Assembly: GCF_913058315.1 (NCBI RefSeq)
Contig: NZ_CAJXQY010000005.1
Span: 1-64,000 of the forward strand
Direction: 5' to 3'
Length of the DNA stretch: 64,000 nucleotides
Source of the DNA: an uncultured Alteromonas sp.
GTDB taxonomy: Bacteria; Pseudomonadota; Gammaproteobacteria; Enterobacterales; Alteromonadaceae
A model generated the notes under the pieces. That model made no database searches. It was not told the DNA's origin and was given only the letters and a program-made list of their open reading frames with translations. Below, in pieces: positions 55,525 to 64,000 of the stretch. Each line of letters opens with the position of its first letter. Within the stretch, counting starts at the first letter, position 1. The translations under genes and the position numbers were made by a program.

Positions 55525-55548
55525 TTATGTATCCTACGAGAGAGACTC

Positions 55549-56727
55549 ATGGCTTTTGCACCACAAATAAAAATTCCCGCGACCTATATGCGTGGCGGCA
55601 CCAGTAAAGGCGTGTTTTTTAACCTGGCCGACTTACCGGCTCAGGCACAACAACCCGGTGCCTACCGTGACGCGATGTTATTACGGGTGATTGGTAGTCC
55701 CGATCCCTACGGTAAGCAAACCGACGGCATGGGCGGCGCTACATCCAGCACCAGTAAAACCGTGATTTTAAGTAAGAGCGAGCACGACGGCTACGATGTG
55801 GATTATCTGTTTGGTCAGGTGTCTATCGATAAAGCATTTGTAGACTGGAGCGGCAACTGCGGTAACTTAACCGCGGCTGTCGGTGCTTTCGCCGTCAATA
55901 ATGGTTTAGTCGATGCCGGGCGCATTCCTGATAACGGCGTTGTTATGGTGCGGGTCTGGCAGGTCAATATCAGCAAAGCCATTAATGTGCATGTACCCAT
56001 TACCAATGGCGAAGTGCAGGAAACCGGTAACTTCGAACTCGACGGCGTAACCTTTCCCGCTGCCGAAGTGAAGGTCGAATTTATGGATCCTGCCGATGGC
56101 GAAGGCGATATGTTCCCTACCGGCAATCTGGTAGACGACCTTGAAACGCCGGAATTTGGCAGCTTAAAAGCCACCATGATCAATGCCGGGATCCCAACCA
56201 TCTTTGTGAATGCCGCCGATATAGGCTATACCGGTACCGAGCTACAGGATGACATCAACGGCGATCCGGTAGCCCTGGCTAAGTTTGAGTCGCTGCGTGC
56301 CCACGGCGCGGTAAAAATGGGCTTGATCAGCGATATCAGCGAAGCGGCTGGTCGACAACACACGCCTAAAATTGCTTTTGTTGCACCGCCTGCCGCTTAT
56401 GTTTCATCGAGCGGTAAGCCAATCGACATCGACGACATTGATGTACTGGTACGTGCCTTATCCATGGGCAAACTGCACCACGCAATGATGGGTACGGCGG
56501 CCGTAGCGATAGCCACTGCAGCGGCTATCCCTGGCACTCTGGTGAATGATGCGGCTGGTGGTGTTGACCGCGCCAACGTGGTATTCGGCCACCCTTCAGG
56601 CACTCTGGGGGTTGGCGCAGAAGCGGCGTTAGTTAACGGCAAATGGACTGCCACCAAAGCGGTAATGAGCCGCTCAGCACGCATTTTGATGGAAGGACGC
56701 GTACATATCCCCGAACCACAGATTTAA
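55549..56727 (+). CDS. prpF: 2-methylaconitate cis-trans isomerase PrpF
   Basis: It isomerises the AcnD product to cis-2-methylaconitate. It has 392 aa with the diaminopimelate-epimerase-like fold. The opening IPATYMRGGTSKGVFFNLADL, SGNCGNLTAAVGAFAVNNGL with the key Cys, and DIDVLVRALSMGKLHHAMMGT are family motifs. It is the last gene of the cluster. Confidence 0.97.
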   Translation: MAFAPQIKIPATYMRGGTSKGVFFNLADLPAQAQQPGAYRDAMLLRVIGSPDPYGKQTDGMGGATSSTSKTVILSKSEHDGYDVDYLFGQVSIDKAFVDWSGNCGNLTAAVGAFAVNNGLVDAGRIPDNGVVMVRVWQVNISKAINVHVPITNGEVQETGNFELDGVTFPAAEVKVEFMDPADGEGDMFPTGNLVDDLETPEFGSLKATMINAGIPTIFVNAADIGYTGTELQDDINGDPVALAKFESLRAHGAVKMGLISDISEAAGRQHTPKIAFVAPPAAYVSSSGKPIDIDDIDVLVRALSMGKLHHAMMGTAAVAIATAAAIPGTLVNDAAGGVDRANVVFGHPSGTLGVGAEAALVNGKWTATKAVMSRSARILMEGRVHIPEPQI

Positions 56728-56783
56728 CTGTGTAGTGCTGGCTGTTCACTGCACGTGAAGCGCCACGCACACCCGCTTTCTCT

Positions 56784-56826
56784 GGGTGGCCAGCTACTAT
56801 TGGGCATGGGCTGGTCACCCCTTTTC
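56784..56826 (+). terminator. Probable terminator of the prp cluster
   Basis: An 11-bp stem (56784-56794 with 56810-56820, one G-T pair) has a 15-base loop and is followed by CTTTTCTTG. Confidence 0.6.
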
Positions 56827-56917
56827 TTGTTACAACACTGGCATTCTGCTGAGTTACAGCGCACAATAGAATTTCATCACGAAGTTATCTGGAGATGACA
56901 GTACCTGGAGATGGGAT

Positions 56918-57337
56918 ATGGCAGGTAAGTTTAAAAAACACGGTTCATTAAGTGTCGCCATAGATGGCAGATTAATTGTGTTAAAGGGTGAAGGCCCCTG
57001 GAATGCAGAGTCATTGCACTTATCTGACGATAAGATCATGCAAAATCTGCGCGCCATGTACGGCTCGCCCTGGGGTGTGCTGGCAATCTTTCGCGGCGAA
57101 GCCGTTTACGTGCCGGAGGCCTTTACGTTATTACGCAAGCAAATTAAAAAAGAAATTACGCTCGGCCGGGTAGCGACCGCCGTAGTGTTTGTAGACGTCA
57201 AGTCGCCCTTGCTTTCCAGGCACCAATTCACCTCGATTTACGAAATGCAGGGCCATGAAGTGGCATTTTTTGAAGACGCCGATGAGGCTAAAGCCTGGTT
57301 AAATTCATTGATTAGTCATCAACAGCAACAGGCCTAA
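56918..57337 (+). CDS. Unknown protein, 139 aa, SpoIIAA-like architecture
   Basis: I do not recognise a named family. The order of strands and helices (GRLIVLKGEGPWNAESLHLSD, WGVLAIFRGEAVYVPEAFTL, TAVVFVDVKSP, EVAFFEDADEAKAWLNSL) recalls STAS/SpoIIAA-like proteins. The ending F..D..EA..WL also occurs in the gene at 33028. GGAGATGGGAT is the ribosome site. Its stop overlaps the opposite gene's stop by four bases. Confidence 0.65.
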   Translation: MAGKFKKHGSLSVAIDGRLIVLKGEGPWNAESLHLSDDKIMQNLRAMYGSPWGVLAIFRGEAVYVPEAFTLLRKQIKKEITLGRVATAVVFVDVKSPLLSRHQFTSIYEMQGHEVAFFEDADEAKAWLNSLISHQQQQA

Positions 57338-57768
57338 AAACGGTAAGCGATTGAGGCCAGGGGAGACCAGTCTTCACCATCATATAAGTAGCTTGCGCCG
57401 ATAACCACCCCCGGCTTATTTTTACCGGCCAGGTATATTTTAATCCCTGTGGAGCCGCCAAACTCATGTTCCACATCACCGTCGTAGGCATTACTGGTGG
57501 AATTCATTCCACCATAAGCACTGACTGCGAAATACTTAGTGAGAAAAACACTGGCGCCCATGCCGCCGCGAAACGAACCACCGGAGTCAGATGATCCATC
57601 AACCCCCACGGTGGCAAAGATTTCTAACGGTTCAAGTGGCGTTTGTAACGAAACCTGGGACCCGATAACGCCATACTCCCAGCCAATGCCCGCTTCTGCA
57701 CGGAGCCGCTCTGCACACTGACCAGCAAACGTGGTCAGTAATAAAACAACCAGGCAAGTCCCTTTCAT
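57334..57768 (-). CDS. Small outer-membrane beta-barrel-like protein, unknown
   Basis: This 144-aa protein has a signal peptide (LVVLLLTTFAGQCA) and alternating beta strands: GIGWEYGVIGSQVSLQTP, EIFATVGVDGSSDSGGSFRG, FAVSAYGGMNSTSNAYD, VVIGASYLYDGEDW. It ends in RF, the aromatic end recognised by the barrel assembly machinery. The function is unknown. It is 18 bases upstream of the arcB end on the same strand, so the arcB transcript may read into it. Confidence 0.7.
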   Translation of the reverse strand: MKGTCLVVLLLTTFAGQCAERLRAEAGIGWEYGVIGSQVSLQTPLEPLEIFATVGVDGSSDSGGSFRGGMGASVFLTKYFAVSAYGGMNSTSNAYDGDVEHEFGGSTGIKIYLAGKNKPGVVIGASYLYDGEDWSPLASIAYRF

Positions 57769-57786
57769 GCCGCTTCCTTTTTCGAG

Positions 57787-60147
57787 TTAATCGTCGATGG
57801 TTTGCTCTTTTAACCAGTCGTGCAGTTTTTCCATATCGTGGGGTACCGCCATTTGCAGTTCCTCTACCCAGTCATGCACGTTCTGCCACCAGGCCGGGTG
57901 ATCGCCCTGCTGGATTTGATTGGCAATTCGCTGCACCCGAGCCAGGCCTACAGAGCTGGCCGCGCCTTTAATTTTATGGGCCTGAGCGCACACTTCCGAC
58001 TTCTCATCGGCACTTAAGCTTAGCTGCAGGATTTCCATATATTCCGGCATTTTTTCGTGGAACACTTTTACACTGGCGCGCACCATATCTTCCCCGATGG
58101 TATCTACCAGCATTTGCAGCAATTCCATATCCAGAATATTGGTCAGCAGTTTACTGCTGTCGAGTTTCTTACGCGGCGGGGCTTCCGGCGCCGGTTGATC
58201 CACTTCTGACTCCGCAAACAGCATGTTGAGAACTTCTACCACCCGGCTCTTTTTCACCGGTTTGGCTATCACGTCATCCATCCCGTTTTGCAGGTATTCT
58301 TCGCGCTTTTTAATCACATTAGCGGTCAGCGCCACAATCGGCGTTTGCATGACTAAATCTTCTTCGTGGAGTGTAGCAGCCACATCAAAGCCGTTCATAT
58401 CCGGCAACTGGATATCGAGGAAAATCAGGTCGAAGGTCGTTTCCCGGGCTTTATCGATAGCTTCCTGACCGGTCATTGCCACATCCACGTGCTGGCCTAA
58501 TTTCTCCAGCAGCGCCTTAGCAACCATTACATTAAGCTCAATGTCTTCGACCAGCAGGATATTCAGTCCGGTGACCTGTAACTGAGCTACTTGCATGGGA
58601 CGACTGGAGACTTGCAGCGGCAGTTCTACGATAAAGCGGGTGCCTTTGCCCTGCTCGCTCTCCACTCTAATATCACCATGCATCAAATCGACCATCTGCT
58701 TACAAATCGCCAGGCCGATACCGGTACCGGTTGCCGATTGGTGATCCGGATGATCAACCTGATAGTACATCGCAAAGATTTTATCGATTTCACTGTCAGG
58801 GATACCTACACCGGTGTCTTCAATCACGTAAGTGACCAGCGAAATATCGTTGTCCGGACGGGTTGCCGAAACCGTGAGTGACACGTGACCTTTCTGGGTG
58901 AACTTCACGGCATTAAACAGGATGTTCCACAGTATTTGACGTAAGCGGGTACCATCTACTTCTACCTGCTTGGGTAAAGGCTCGACAATATTGGTAATCA
59001 GCTCCAGCGATTTATCCTTAGCCAGCAAGCGAATGATTGAGCTCAACTCGTCGGTGAAATCGCGCAGCGAGACCGTTTTAAGCGATAATTCCAGTTTGTC
59101 GCGGTCCAGCTTATCCAGGTCAATGATATCGTTAAAGATATTGCCAAGTGTAATGGCGCTGGCGTAGATCGTACTGACCCAGCTCCATTGTTCTTCGTTA
59201 AGCTCGGTATCACGCAGCATGCGGCTCAGACCAACAATACCATTTAAAGGGGTACGCAGTTCGTGACTGATAGTGGCAATAAAGCGGGTTTTGTCGGTGC
59301 TGGCTTTGGCCGCCGCACTCTCCGCCTGTTTGCGCTCGGTCATATCCCGGCCAAAAGCCAGCAGACCTAAACGCGTCCCATCCTGATCGAAAAATGGCAC
59401 TTTACGCATTTCAAAGTAGCGTCGCCGTCCGTCGGCAAAACGCAGCCAGAGTTCTTCAGTAATACTGGCATTGGCTTCAAGTACTTCGTGATCGCTGGCA
59501 ACTACCTGACGGGCCAGGTCTTCTTCATACACATCGTGAGGCGTTAAGCCGAGCAGTTCTTTTTCGGTTTTACCGGTCATCTGCTCTGCTACCCGGTTAC
59601 AGCCAGCAAAACGGCCTTCTTCGTTGCGATAGTAAATCAGGTCGGGCGATGCATCGATGATTGAGCGTAACAGCGTCGATAAGCGCCGGGCCTGAGCTTC
59701 CTTTTCAGACTTGTCCTGAATCTCTTTTTCAAGCTCCTTGAAGACCGTTTCCCGCTCTTCCTGTGCATGCTTACGCTGTTCTATTTCATGATTTAACTGA
59801 CGAATATTATTTTGCAGCTCGCGATTGAGGAAGACATCTTCTTCACGCAGGTGCTCCAACTGGCTGACAACTTCTTTAAGATTTGTTCGCGAATGCTCCA
59901 GTTGCTTCACCAGCTCACTGAAAAAATACAACACCCAGGGGGCAGAAAGCATGGTAAGGATCACGGCGCTGATAAAGTCATCAGGCTGCACGTCGCTGCC
60001 CAGGCTAACGCGGATGACATAAGAGCCTCCCACGGTAAAACCCAGCGTTAACACGACAAACAATACACTTAGCTTAATGGTGCCAAAGCGCTCTACAAAC
60101 TGCGCAAAACGGATCGCCCAGGAGTCATTCGGAGTTTCTTGATGCAT
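57787..60147 (-). CDS. arcB: Tripartite sensor kinase ArcB
   Basis: It senses the quinone redox state and passes phosphate to ArcA to repress aerobic respiration genes. It has 786 aa. Two helices lie at ~26-45 and ~58-78, followed by a coiled coil (~82-150), a PAS domain (~155-270), a kinase core with His295 in TISHELRTPLNG, a receiver with Asp578 in IFLDIQLPDMNG, and an HPt domain with His724 in AQAHKIKGAASS. The three phosphosites match E. coli (His292, Asp576, His717) closely. The two redox cysteines of E. coli ArcB are not obvious in the linker. Confidence 0.95.
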   Translation of the reverse strand: MHQETPNDSWAIRFAQFVERFGTIKLSVLFVVLTLGFTVGGSYVIRVSLGSDVQPDDFISAVILTMLSAPWVLYFFSELVKQLEHSRTNLKEVVSQLEHLREEDVFLNRELQNNIRQLNHEIEQRKHAQEERETVFKELEKEIQDKSEKEAQARRLSTLLRSIIDASPDLIYYRNEEGRFAGCNRVAEQMTGKTEKELLGLTPHDVYEEDLARQVVASDHEVLEANASITEELWLRFADGRRRYFEMRKVPFFDQDGTRLGLLAFGRDMTERKQAESAAAKASTDKTRFIATISHELRTPLNGIVGLSRMLRDTELNEEQWSWVSTIYASAITLGNIFNDIIDLDKLDRDKLELSLKTVSLRDFTDELSSIIRLLAKDKSLELITNIVEPLPKQVEVDGTRLRQILWNILFNAVKFTQKGHVSLTVSATRPDNDISLVTYVIEDTGVGIPDSEIDKIFAMYYQVDHPDHQSATGTGIGLAICKQMVDLMHGDIRVESEQGKGTRFIVELPLQVSSRPMQVAQLQVTGLNILLVEDIELNVMVAKALLEKLGQHVDVAMTGQEAIDKARETTFDLIFLDIQLPDMNGFDVAATLHEEDLVMQTPIVALTANVIKKREEYLQNGMDDVIAKPVKKSRVVEVLNMLFAESEVDQPAPEAPPRKKLDSSKLLTNILDMELLQMLVDTIGEDMVRASVKVFHEKMPEYMEILQLSLSADEKSEVCAQAHKIKGAASSVGLARVQRIANQIQQGDHPAWWQNVHDWVEELQMAVPHDMEKLHDWLKEQTIDD

Positions 60148-60611
60148 AACTGAAATACTTCTTTGTTCGGTGCCGCTATCCTAGCAGGTCTTAGCCTGAT
60201 TCGCATAGATTAAGTGTACCGCTGAAGACGGATAAAACGGCGCAATGACAACGGCCTTGCCCTCGCCTCCTGCAATTATTGTCTTCACAGCACTGGGCTT
60301 TTGCAGTAATAATTGGTTTAATGGCAATTAAGCCTGCCTTTATAATATGTTCAATCCAACCGCACAGTTAACGATAACCTGGTGTTACTAACGCGGTAGC
60401 CTTGTTCAATGCTGTCTATGAAGCAGCCAGATTGATTTAAAATAAACATTCAGCATTGCTTGGAAAAACTGGGTAAATACCCAAATAATACGATTTTTTA
60501 TGCAACTTAAGTTGTAGACATAAAAGTAGCATTATTGTTTTTAAGCGCTGATTGAGTATTTTTTTACGATTTTTTTTGCAATCAATAACCAGCCTAAGCC
60601 ATTGATATTTA

Positions 60612-60631
60612 TATACAACAAAGATTGTATA
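60612..60631. promoter_or_regulatory. Dyad TATACAA-N6-TTGTATA upstream of gltB
   Basis: This perfect 7-bp inverted repeat has a 6-base spacer, 263 bases before gltB. It could be an operator of an unknown regulator or a leader hairpin. Confidence 0.35.
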
Positions 60632-60773
60632 CGATTTCATAAAACCCGGCTCACACATTCCGATTGATTTTAGGAATCAATATCGGTATTTTGTACGGCC
60701 CGCTTGGCAATAGTGCATAAAAATGCGGTATATGACTGGTATCCACTAATAATAATTAACGACAAACCGGCGC

Positions 60774-60801
60774 AGACTGATTTTTCATTATTTTTCAGTC
60801 T
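60774..60801 (+). promoter_or_regulatory. Hairpin in the gltB leader
   Basis: AGACTGA pairs with TCAGTCT around a 14-base T-rich loop, 92 bases before the gltB start. No terminator T run follows. Confidence 0.3.
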
Positions 60802-60893
60802 CTAATACGCGTTGTTACGCAGTTGCAAATGCCACTTCAGGCCAAAAATGCAGCGCATACCTTGCCCAGTCTAAGGTTTAAGGAGTTAAGAGA

Positions 60894-63800
60894 ATGAGTT
60901 TATATAATCCCAACGATTCACGGGATAACTGTGGATTTGGTTTGATTGCCCACATAGAAGGTGAGGCCAGTCATAAGCTGGTGACTACCGCTATTGAAGG
61001 GCTTGACCGCATGCAACATCGTGGCGGCATTGCCGCAGACGGCAAAACCGGTGACGGTTGTGGTCTGCTACTGCAAAAGCCTGATGCCTTCTTCCGCATG
61101 ATAGCAGAGCAACATGGCTGGAAGCTCAGCAAGAAATATGCGGTGGGAATGATTTTCCTTAATCAGGACGAGACACTGGCGCAGGCTGCGCGGGAAGTCG
61201 TTAATGAAGAGCTGCAAAAAGAAACCCTTGATGTGGTGGGCTGGCGTGAAGTGCCGGTCAATCATGACGTGCTGGGCGAACTGGCGCTAACCGGCGTTCC
61301 CCAGATCGAGCAGGTATTTGTTAATGCCCCGGCTGGCTGGCGTAAGCGTGACCTGGAACGCCGTTTATTTATGGTGCGTCGCCGGGTAGAAAAACGCCTC
61401 GAAAATGACCCTGACTTTTATGTTGCCTGTCTGTCTGGCCTGGTAACTATCTATAAAGGCCTGGTAATGCCCAAAGACTTACCAGCCTTCTATAAAGATC
61501 TCGCCGATGAAGATCTGAAAAGTAGCATTTGTGTATTCCACCAACGCTTCTCAACCAACACATTGCCGAAATGGCCGCTGGCACAGCCGTTCCGCTATCT
61601 GGCACACAACGGTGAAATTAACACCATTAAAGGCAACCGTGACTGGGCAATGGCCCGTACCGGTAAATTTGCTACGCCACTGATCCCGGACCTGAAAGAC
61701 GCAGCGCCATTTGTTAATACCGAAGGTTCTGACTCTTCGTCACTTGATAACATGCTGGAACTCTTCCTGGCCGGTGGTATGGACTTGTTCCGCGCTATGC
61801 GCTTACTGGTACCACCCGCGTATCAGAACAATGACACCATGGATCCGAAGCTGCGTGCATTTTACGAGTTTAACTCTATGCACATGGAACCCTGGGATGG
61901 TCCGGCGGGTATCGTAATGACCAATGGTCGTCATGTAGCCTGTAACCTCGACCGTAACGGTCTGCGTCCGGCCCGTTATGTGCTGACTAAAAACGGCTTT
62001 ATTACCCTGGCCTCTGAAATTGGTATTTGGGATTACGAGCCTGAAGACGTGCTGGAGAAAGGCCGCGTTGGGCCCGGTGAAATGCTTGCCGTGGATACTT
62101 ACAACGGTAAAATCTGGCGTTCGACCGAAATTGATGACGAACTGAAAGACCGTCACCCCTACCATGAGTGGATTGAGAAAAATATCCGCTCACTGACGCC
62201 GATTGAGAATATGGATGCTTCGCTAATTGGTCAGCGGGTATTTAACGACGACACCATGGCGGTCTATCATAAGCTGTTTAACTACAGTTATGAGGAAATT
62301 CATCAGGTTATTAAAGTGCTTGGTAAGGACGGTCAGGAAGCCGTTGGCTCAATGGGTGATGATACCCCTATGGCGGTATTATCTTCCAAGCACCGTACCC
62401 TGTACGATTTTTTCCGTCAGCAGTTTGCGCAGGTAACTAACCCGCCTATCGACCCGCTGCGGGAGAACCACGTCATGTCACTGGCCACCTGTATTGGTCG
62501 TGAGCAAAACGTCTTCAGTGAAACCAGTGGTTATGCCGATCGCGTATTGTTTAAATCACCGGTACTGATGTACACCGATTTAAAACAGTTACGTGAATTT
62601 AACCCTGACCATTACTATTCTGAAGTTATTGATCTGCAATACTCGCAGGATGAAGGGCTGAAGAAAGCCATTGAGCGTATTTGTCACGAGGTAGAATACC
62701 TGGTGAAGCAAAAACGCGCCGCTTTTGTGGTACTGTCAGACCGTAACATCAAGCCTAACAAACTGCCTGTTCCTGCCGCTATGGCTGTGGGCGCAGTAAA
62801 CCGCCGCTTAGTGGATCAGCAGTTACGCTGTGATGCCAATATTGTGGTGGAAACGGCCTCGGCCCGCGATCCGCATCATTTCGCCGTTTTGATTGGTTTG
62901 GGTGCAACGGCTATTTATCCGTTCCTCGCCTACGAAACCATCGAACAGCTGTGCGAAAAAGGTGAGCTGGATATATCCGCCATGCAAGCTGTGTTGAATT
63001 ACCGTAAAGGGATCAATAAAGGCCTGTTTAAGATCATGTCGAAAATGGGTATCAGCACGGTTGCAAGTTATCGTAGCTCCAAGCTGTTTGAAGCCATTGG
63101 TATCAGCCATGATGTAGTGGAGATGTGCTTTAAAGGAGTCACTTCAAGAATTGAAGGTGCTTCCTTTGACGATTTCCAACAGGACACTGTTAACCTGTCA
63201 CGGATTGCCTGGCTCAAACGCAAGAAAATGTCTCATGGTGGCCTGCTCAAGTACGTCCACGATGGCGAATACCACGCCTATAACCCGGATGTAGTGAAAA
63301 CACTGCAAACTGCCGTGGTAAGTGGTAACTATTCAGACTATCAGCAGTACGCGGCGTTGGTGAATGAACGATCGCCGTCGCACCTTCGCGACCTCATGAA
63401 AGTCCTACCAGCCGGCGAAGCGGTTGATATCAGCGAAGTCGAATCAGCAGAGAATTTATTCCCTCGCTTTGATACTGCCGCGATGTCAATTGGCGCTCTG
63501 AGCCCTGAGGCCCATGAAGCGCTGGCGATTGCCATGAACCGCTTAGGCGGTCAGTCTAACTCAGGTGAAGGTGGTGAAGATCCAAAACGCTTCAACACCG
63601 AAAAGAACTCTAAAATCAAGCAGGTTGCTTCCGGCCGCTTTGGCGTAACGCCTCACTATCTGGTTAATGCCAATGTCATCCAGATCAAGGTTGCACAAGG
63701 TGCGAAACCGGGTGAAGGTGGTCAGTTACCTGGTGATAAAGTCAATAAATATATCGCGCAACTGCGGTTCTCGGTGCCAGGCGTAACCCTGATTTCACCA

Positions 63801-64000
63801 CCACCGCATCACGATATTTACTCTATTGAAGATTTAGCTCAGTTAATCTTCGATCTGAAGCAAGTGAACCCAACCGCACTTATTTCAGTGAAACTGGTTT
63901 CTGAGCCAGGTGTAGGCACCATCGCAACCGGTGTTGCTAAAGCCTATGCCGACCTCATCACAATTTCTGGCTACGACGGCGGCACCGGTGCCAGCCCGTT
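60894..64000 (+). CDS. gltB: Glutamate synthase large subunit (partial, runs off the window)
   Basis: It makes two glutamates from glutamine and 2-oxoglutarate with NADPH. At least 1035 codons are visible with no stop. The ATG at 60894 has AAGGAG upstream. The 12-residue propeptide [12 protein letters not shown] precedes the nucleophile Cys13 in [17 protein letters not shown]. The amidotransferase domain (~13-400) is followed by the central part and the FMN-binding synthase domain, whose start shows [36 protein letters not shown] and [11 protein letters not shown]. The 3Fe-4S cysteines and the gltD gene would lie beyond the edge. Confidence 0.96.
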   Translation, partial: MSLYNPNDSRDNCGFGLIAHIEGEASHKLVTTAIEGLDRMQHRGGIAADGKTGDGCGLLLQKPDAFFRMIAEQHGWKLSKKYAVGMIFLNQDETLAQAAREVVNEELQKETLDVVGWREVPVNHDVLGELALTGVPQIEQVFVNAPAGWRKRDLERRLFMVRRRVEKRLENDPDFYVACLSGLVTIYKGLVMPKDLPAFYKDLADEDLKSSICVFHQRFSTNTLPKWPLAQPFRYLAHNGEINTIKGNRDWAMARTGKFATPLIPDLKDAAPFVNTEGSDSSSLDNMLELFLAGGMDLFRAMRLLVPPAYQNNDTMDPKLRAFYEFNSMHMEPWDGPAGIVMTNGRHVACNLDRNGLRPARYVLTKNGFITLASEIGIWDYEPEDVLEKGRVGPGEMLAVDTYNGKIWRSTEIDDELKDRHPYHEWIEKNIRSLTPIENMDASLIGQRVFNDDTMAVYHKLFNYSYEEIHQVIKVLGKDGQEAVGSMGDDTPMAVLSSKHRTLYDFFRQQFAQVTNPPIDPLRENHVMSLATCIGREQNVFSETSGYADRVLFKSPVLMYTDLKQLREFNPDHYYSEVIDLQYSQDEGLKKAIERICHEVEYLVKQKRAAFVVLSDRNIKPNKLPVPAAMAVGAVNRRLVDQQLRCDANIVVETASARDPHHFAVLIGLGATAIYPFLAYETIEQLCEKGELDISAMQAVLNYRKGINKGLFKIMSKMGISTVASYRSSKLFEAIGISHDVVEMCFKGVTSRIEGASFDDFQQDTVNLSRIAWLKRKKMSHGGLLKYVHDGEYHAYNPDVVKTLQTAVVSGNYSDYQQYAALVNERSPSHLRDLMKVLPAGEAVDISEVESAENLFPRFDTAAMSIGALSPEAHEALAIAMNRLGGQSNSGEGGEDPKRFNTEKNSKIKQVASGRFGVTPHYLVNANVIQIKVAQGAKPGEGGQLPGDKVNKYIAQLRFSVPGVTLISPPPHHDIYSIEDLAQLIFDLKQVNPTALISVKLVSEPGVGTIATGVAKAYADLITISGYDGGTGASP

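Larger units (their letters stand above)
60148..60893. other. 746-base AT-rich divergent region, arcB | gltB
   Basis: It must hold the promoters of arcB and gltB. Three dyads are visible: TATACAA...TTGTATA (60612-60631), an imperfect CCGATTGATT...AATCAATATCGG (60660-60686) and AGACTGA...TCAGTCT (60774-60801). A 73-aa reading on the minus strand (60437-60658) looks non-coding. Confidence 0.5.

Noticed and set aside
60437..60658. 73-aa minus-strand reading frame upstream of gltB
   Set aside because: Lys- and Leu-rich translation of AT-rich DNA, no ribosome site, contains one of the dyads.

Overview
The window reads as a chromosomal segment of a marine gammaproteobacterium of the Alteromonadaceae (Alteromonas/Salinimonas-like). 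This is inferred from the mixture of Enterobacteria-like gene orders (rsmE-gshB-yqgE-ruvX; pilU-pilT-yggS-proC-yggT; rsmI | lpoA-yraN-diaA-dolP; thrL-thrABC), GntR-linked prpBC-acnD-prpF, the carboxynorspermidine route for polyamines, a DUF3545 small protein and lipoproteins typical of Alteromonadales. Base composition looks even across the window. No rRNA, tRNA, CRISPR array or prophage is visible. The only mobile-element signal is at the extreme left edge.

Layout. 1-100 (minus) is the 5' end of a group II intron lying directly behind the terminator of a choice-of-anchor I lipoprotein gene. 2.1-4.5 kb holds a lipoprotein M48 protease, an MscS channel and a 650-base gap with one possible small ORF. 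4.5-8.7 kb holds rsmE, gshB, yqgE, ruvX, a PsiE-family gene and a class 3 lipase. 8.7-13.8 kb holds a DUF2007 gene, pilU and pilT (minus) divergent from yggS-proC-yggT-DUF4426 (plus). 13.8-21.6 kb holds a FUSC-like membrane protein, a DPP-IV-like lipoprotein peptidase, yaaA, tal, pgi and a 58-aa DUF3545 gene with a GTG start. 21.6-27.3 kb is the threonine operon (minus): leader peptide thrL, attenuator, thrA, thrB, thrC, with ung coupled to its end. 27.4-32.2 kb is a beta-glucoside-type utilisation cluster (sugar:cation symporter, GH3 beta-glucosidase, AraC regulator) with a repeated AraC-like operator upstream. 32.3-38.3 kb holds PepSY, SpoIIAA-like, aceK, MAPEG, DUF3833, chalcone-isomerase-like, D-cysteine desulfhydrase-like and unknown genes. 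38.4-40.9 kb is carboxynorspermidine synthase plus decarboxylase. 41-46 kb is rsmI and lpoA-yraN-diaA-dolP. 46-48.9 kb is a very large beta-propeller/GGDEF sensor. 48.9-56.8 kb is a cupin, a small membrane protein, and the 2-methylcitrate cluster (gntR-prpB-prpC-acnD-prpF) with GTCGAC-centred operator candidates. 56.9-60.1 kb has two unknown genes and arcB. 60.9 kb to the right edge is gltB, cut off by the window.

Most of the window is housekeeping metabolism and envelope biology. The parts that deserve a second look are the intron insertion behind a terminator, the regulatory sequence signals (thr leader, AraC triplet, CCGG palindrome, GTCGAC sites, gltB leader dyads), the small unrecognised genes, and the GGDEF sensor. 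I see no clear previously undescribed multi-gene system, and I do not claim one.
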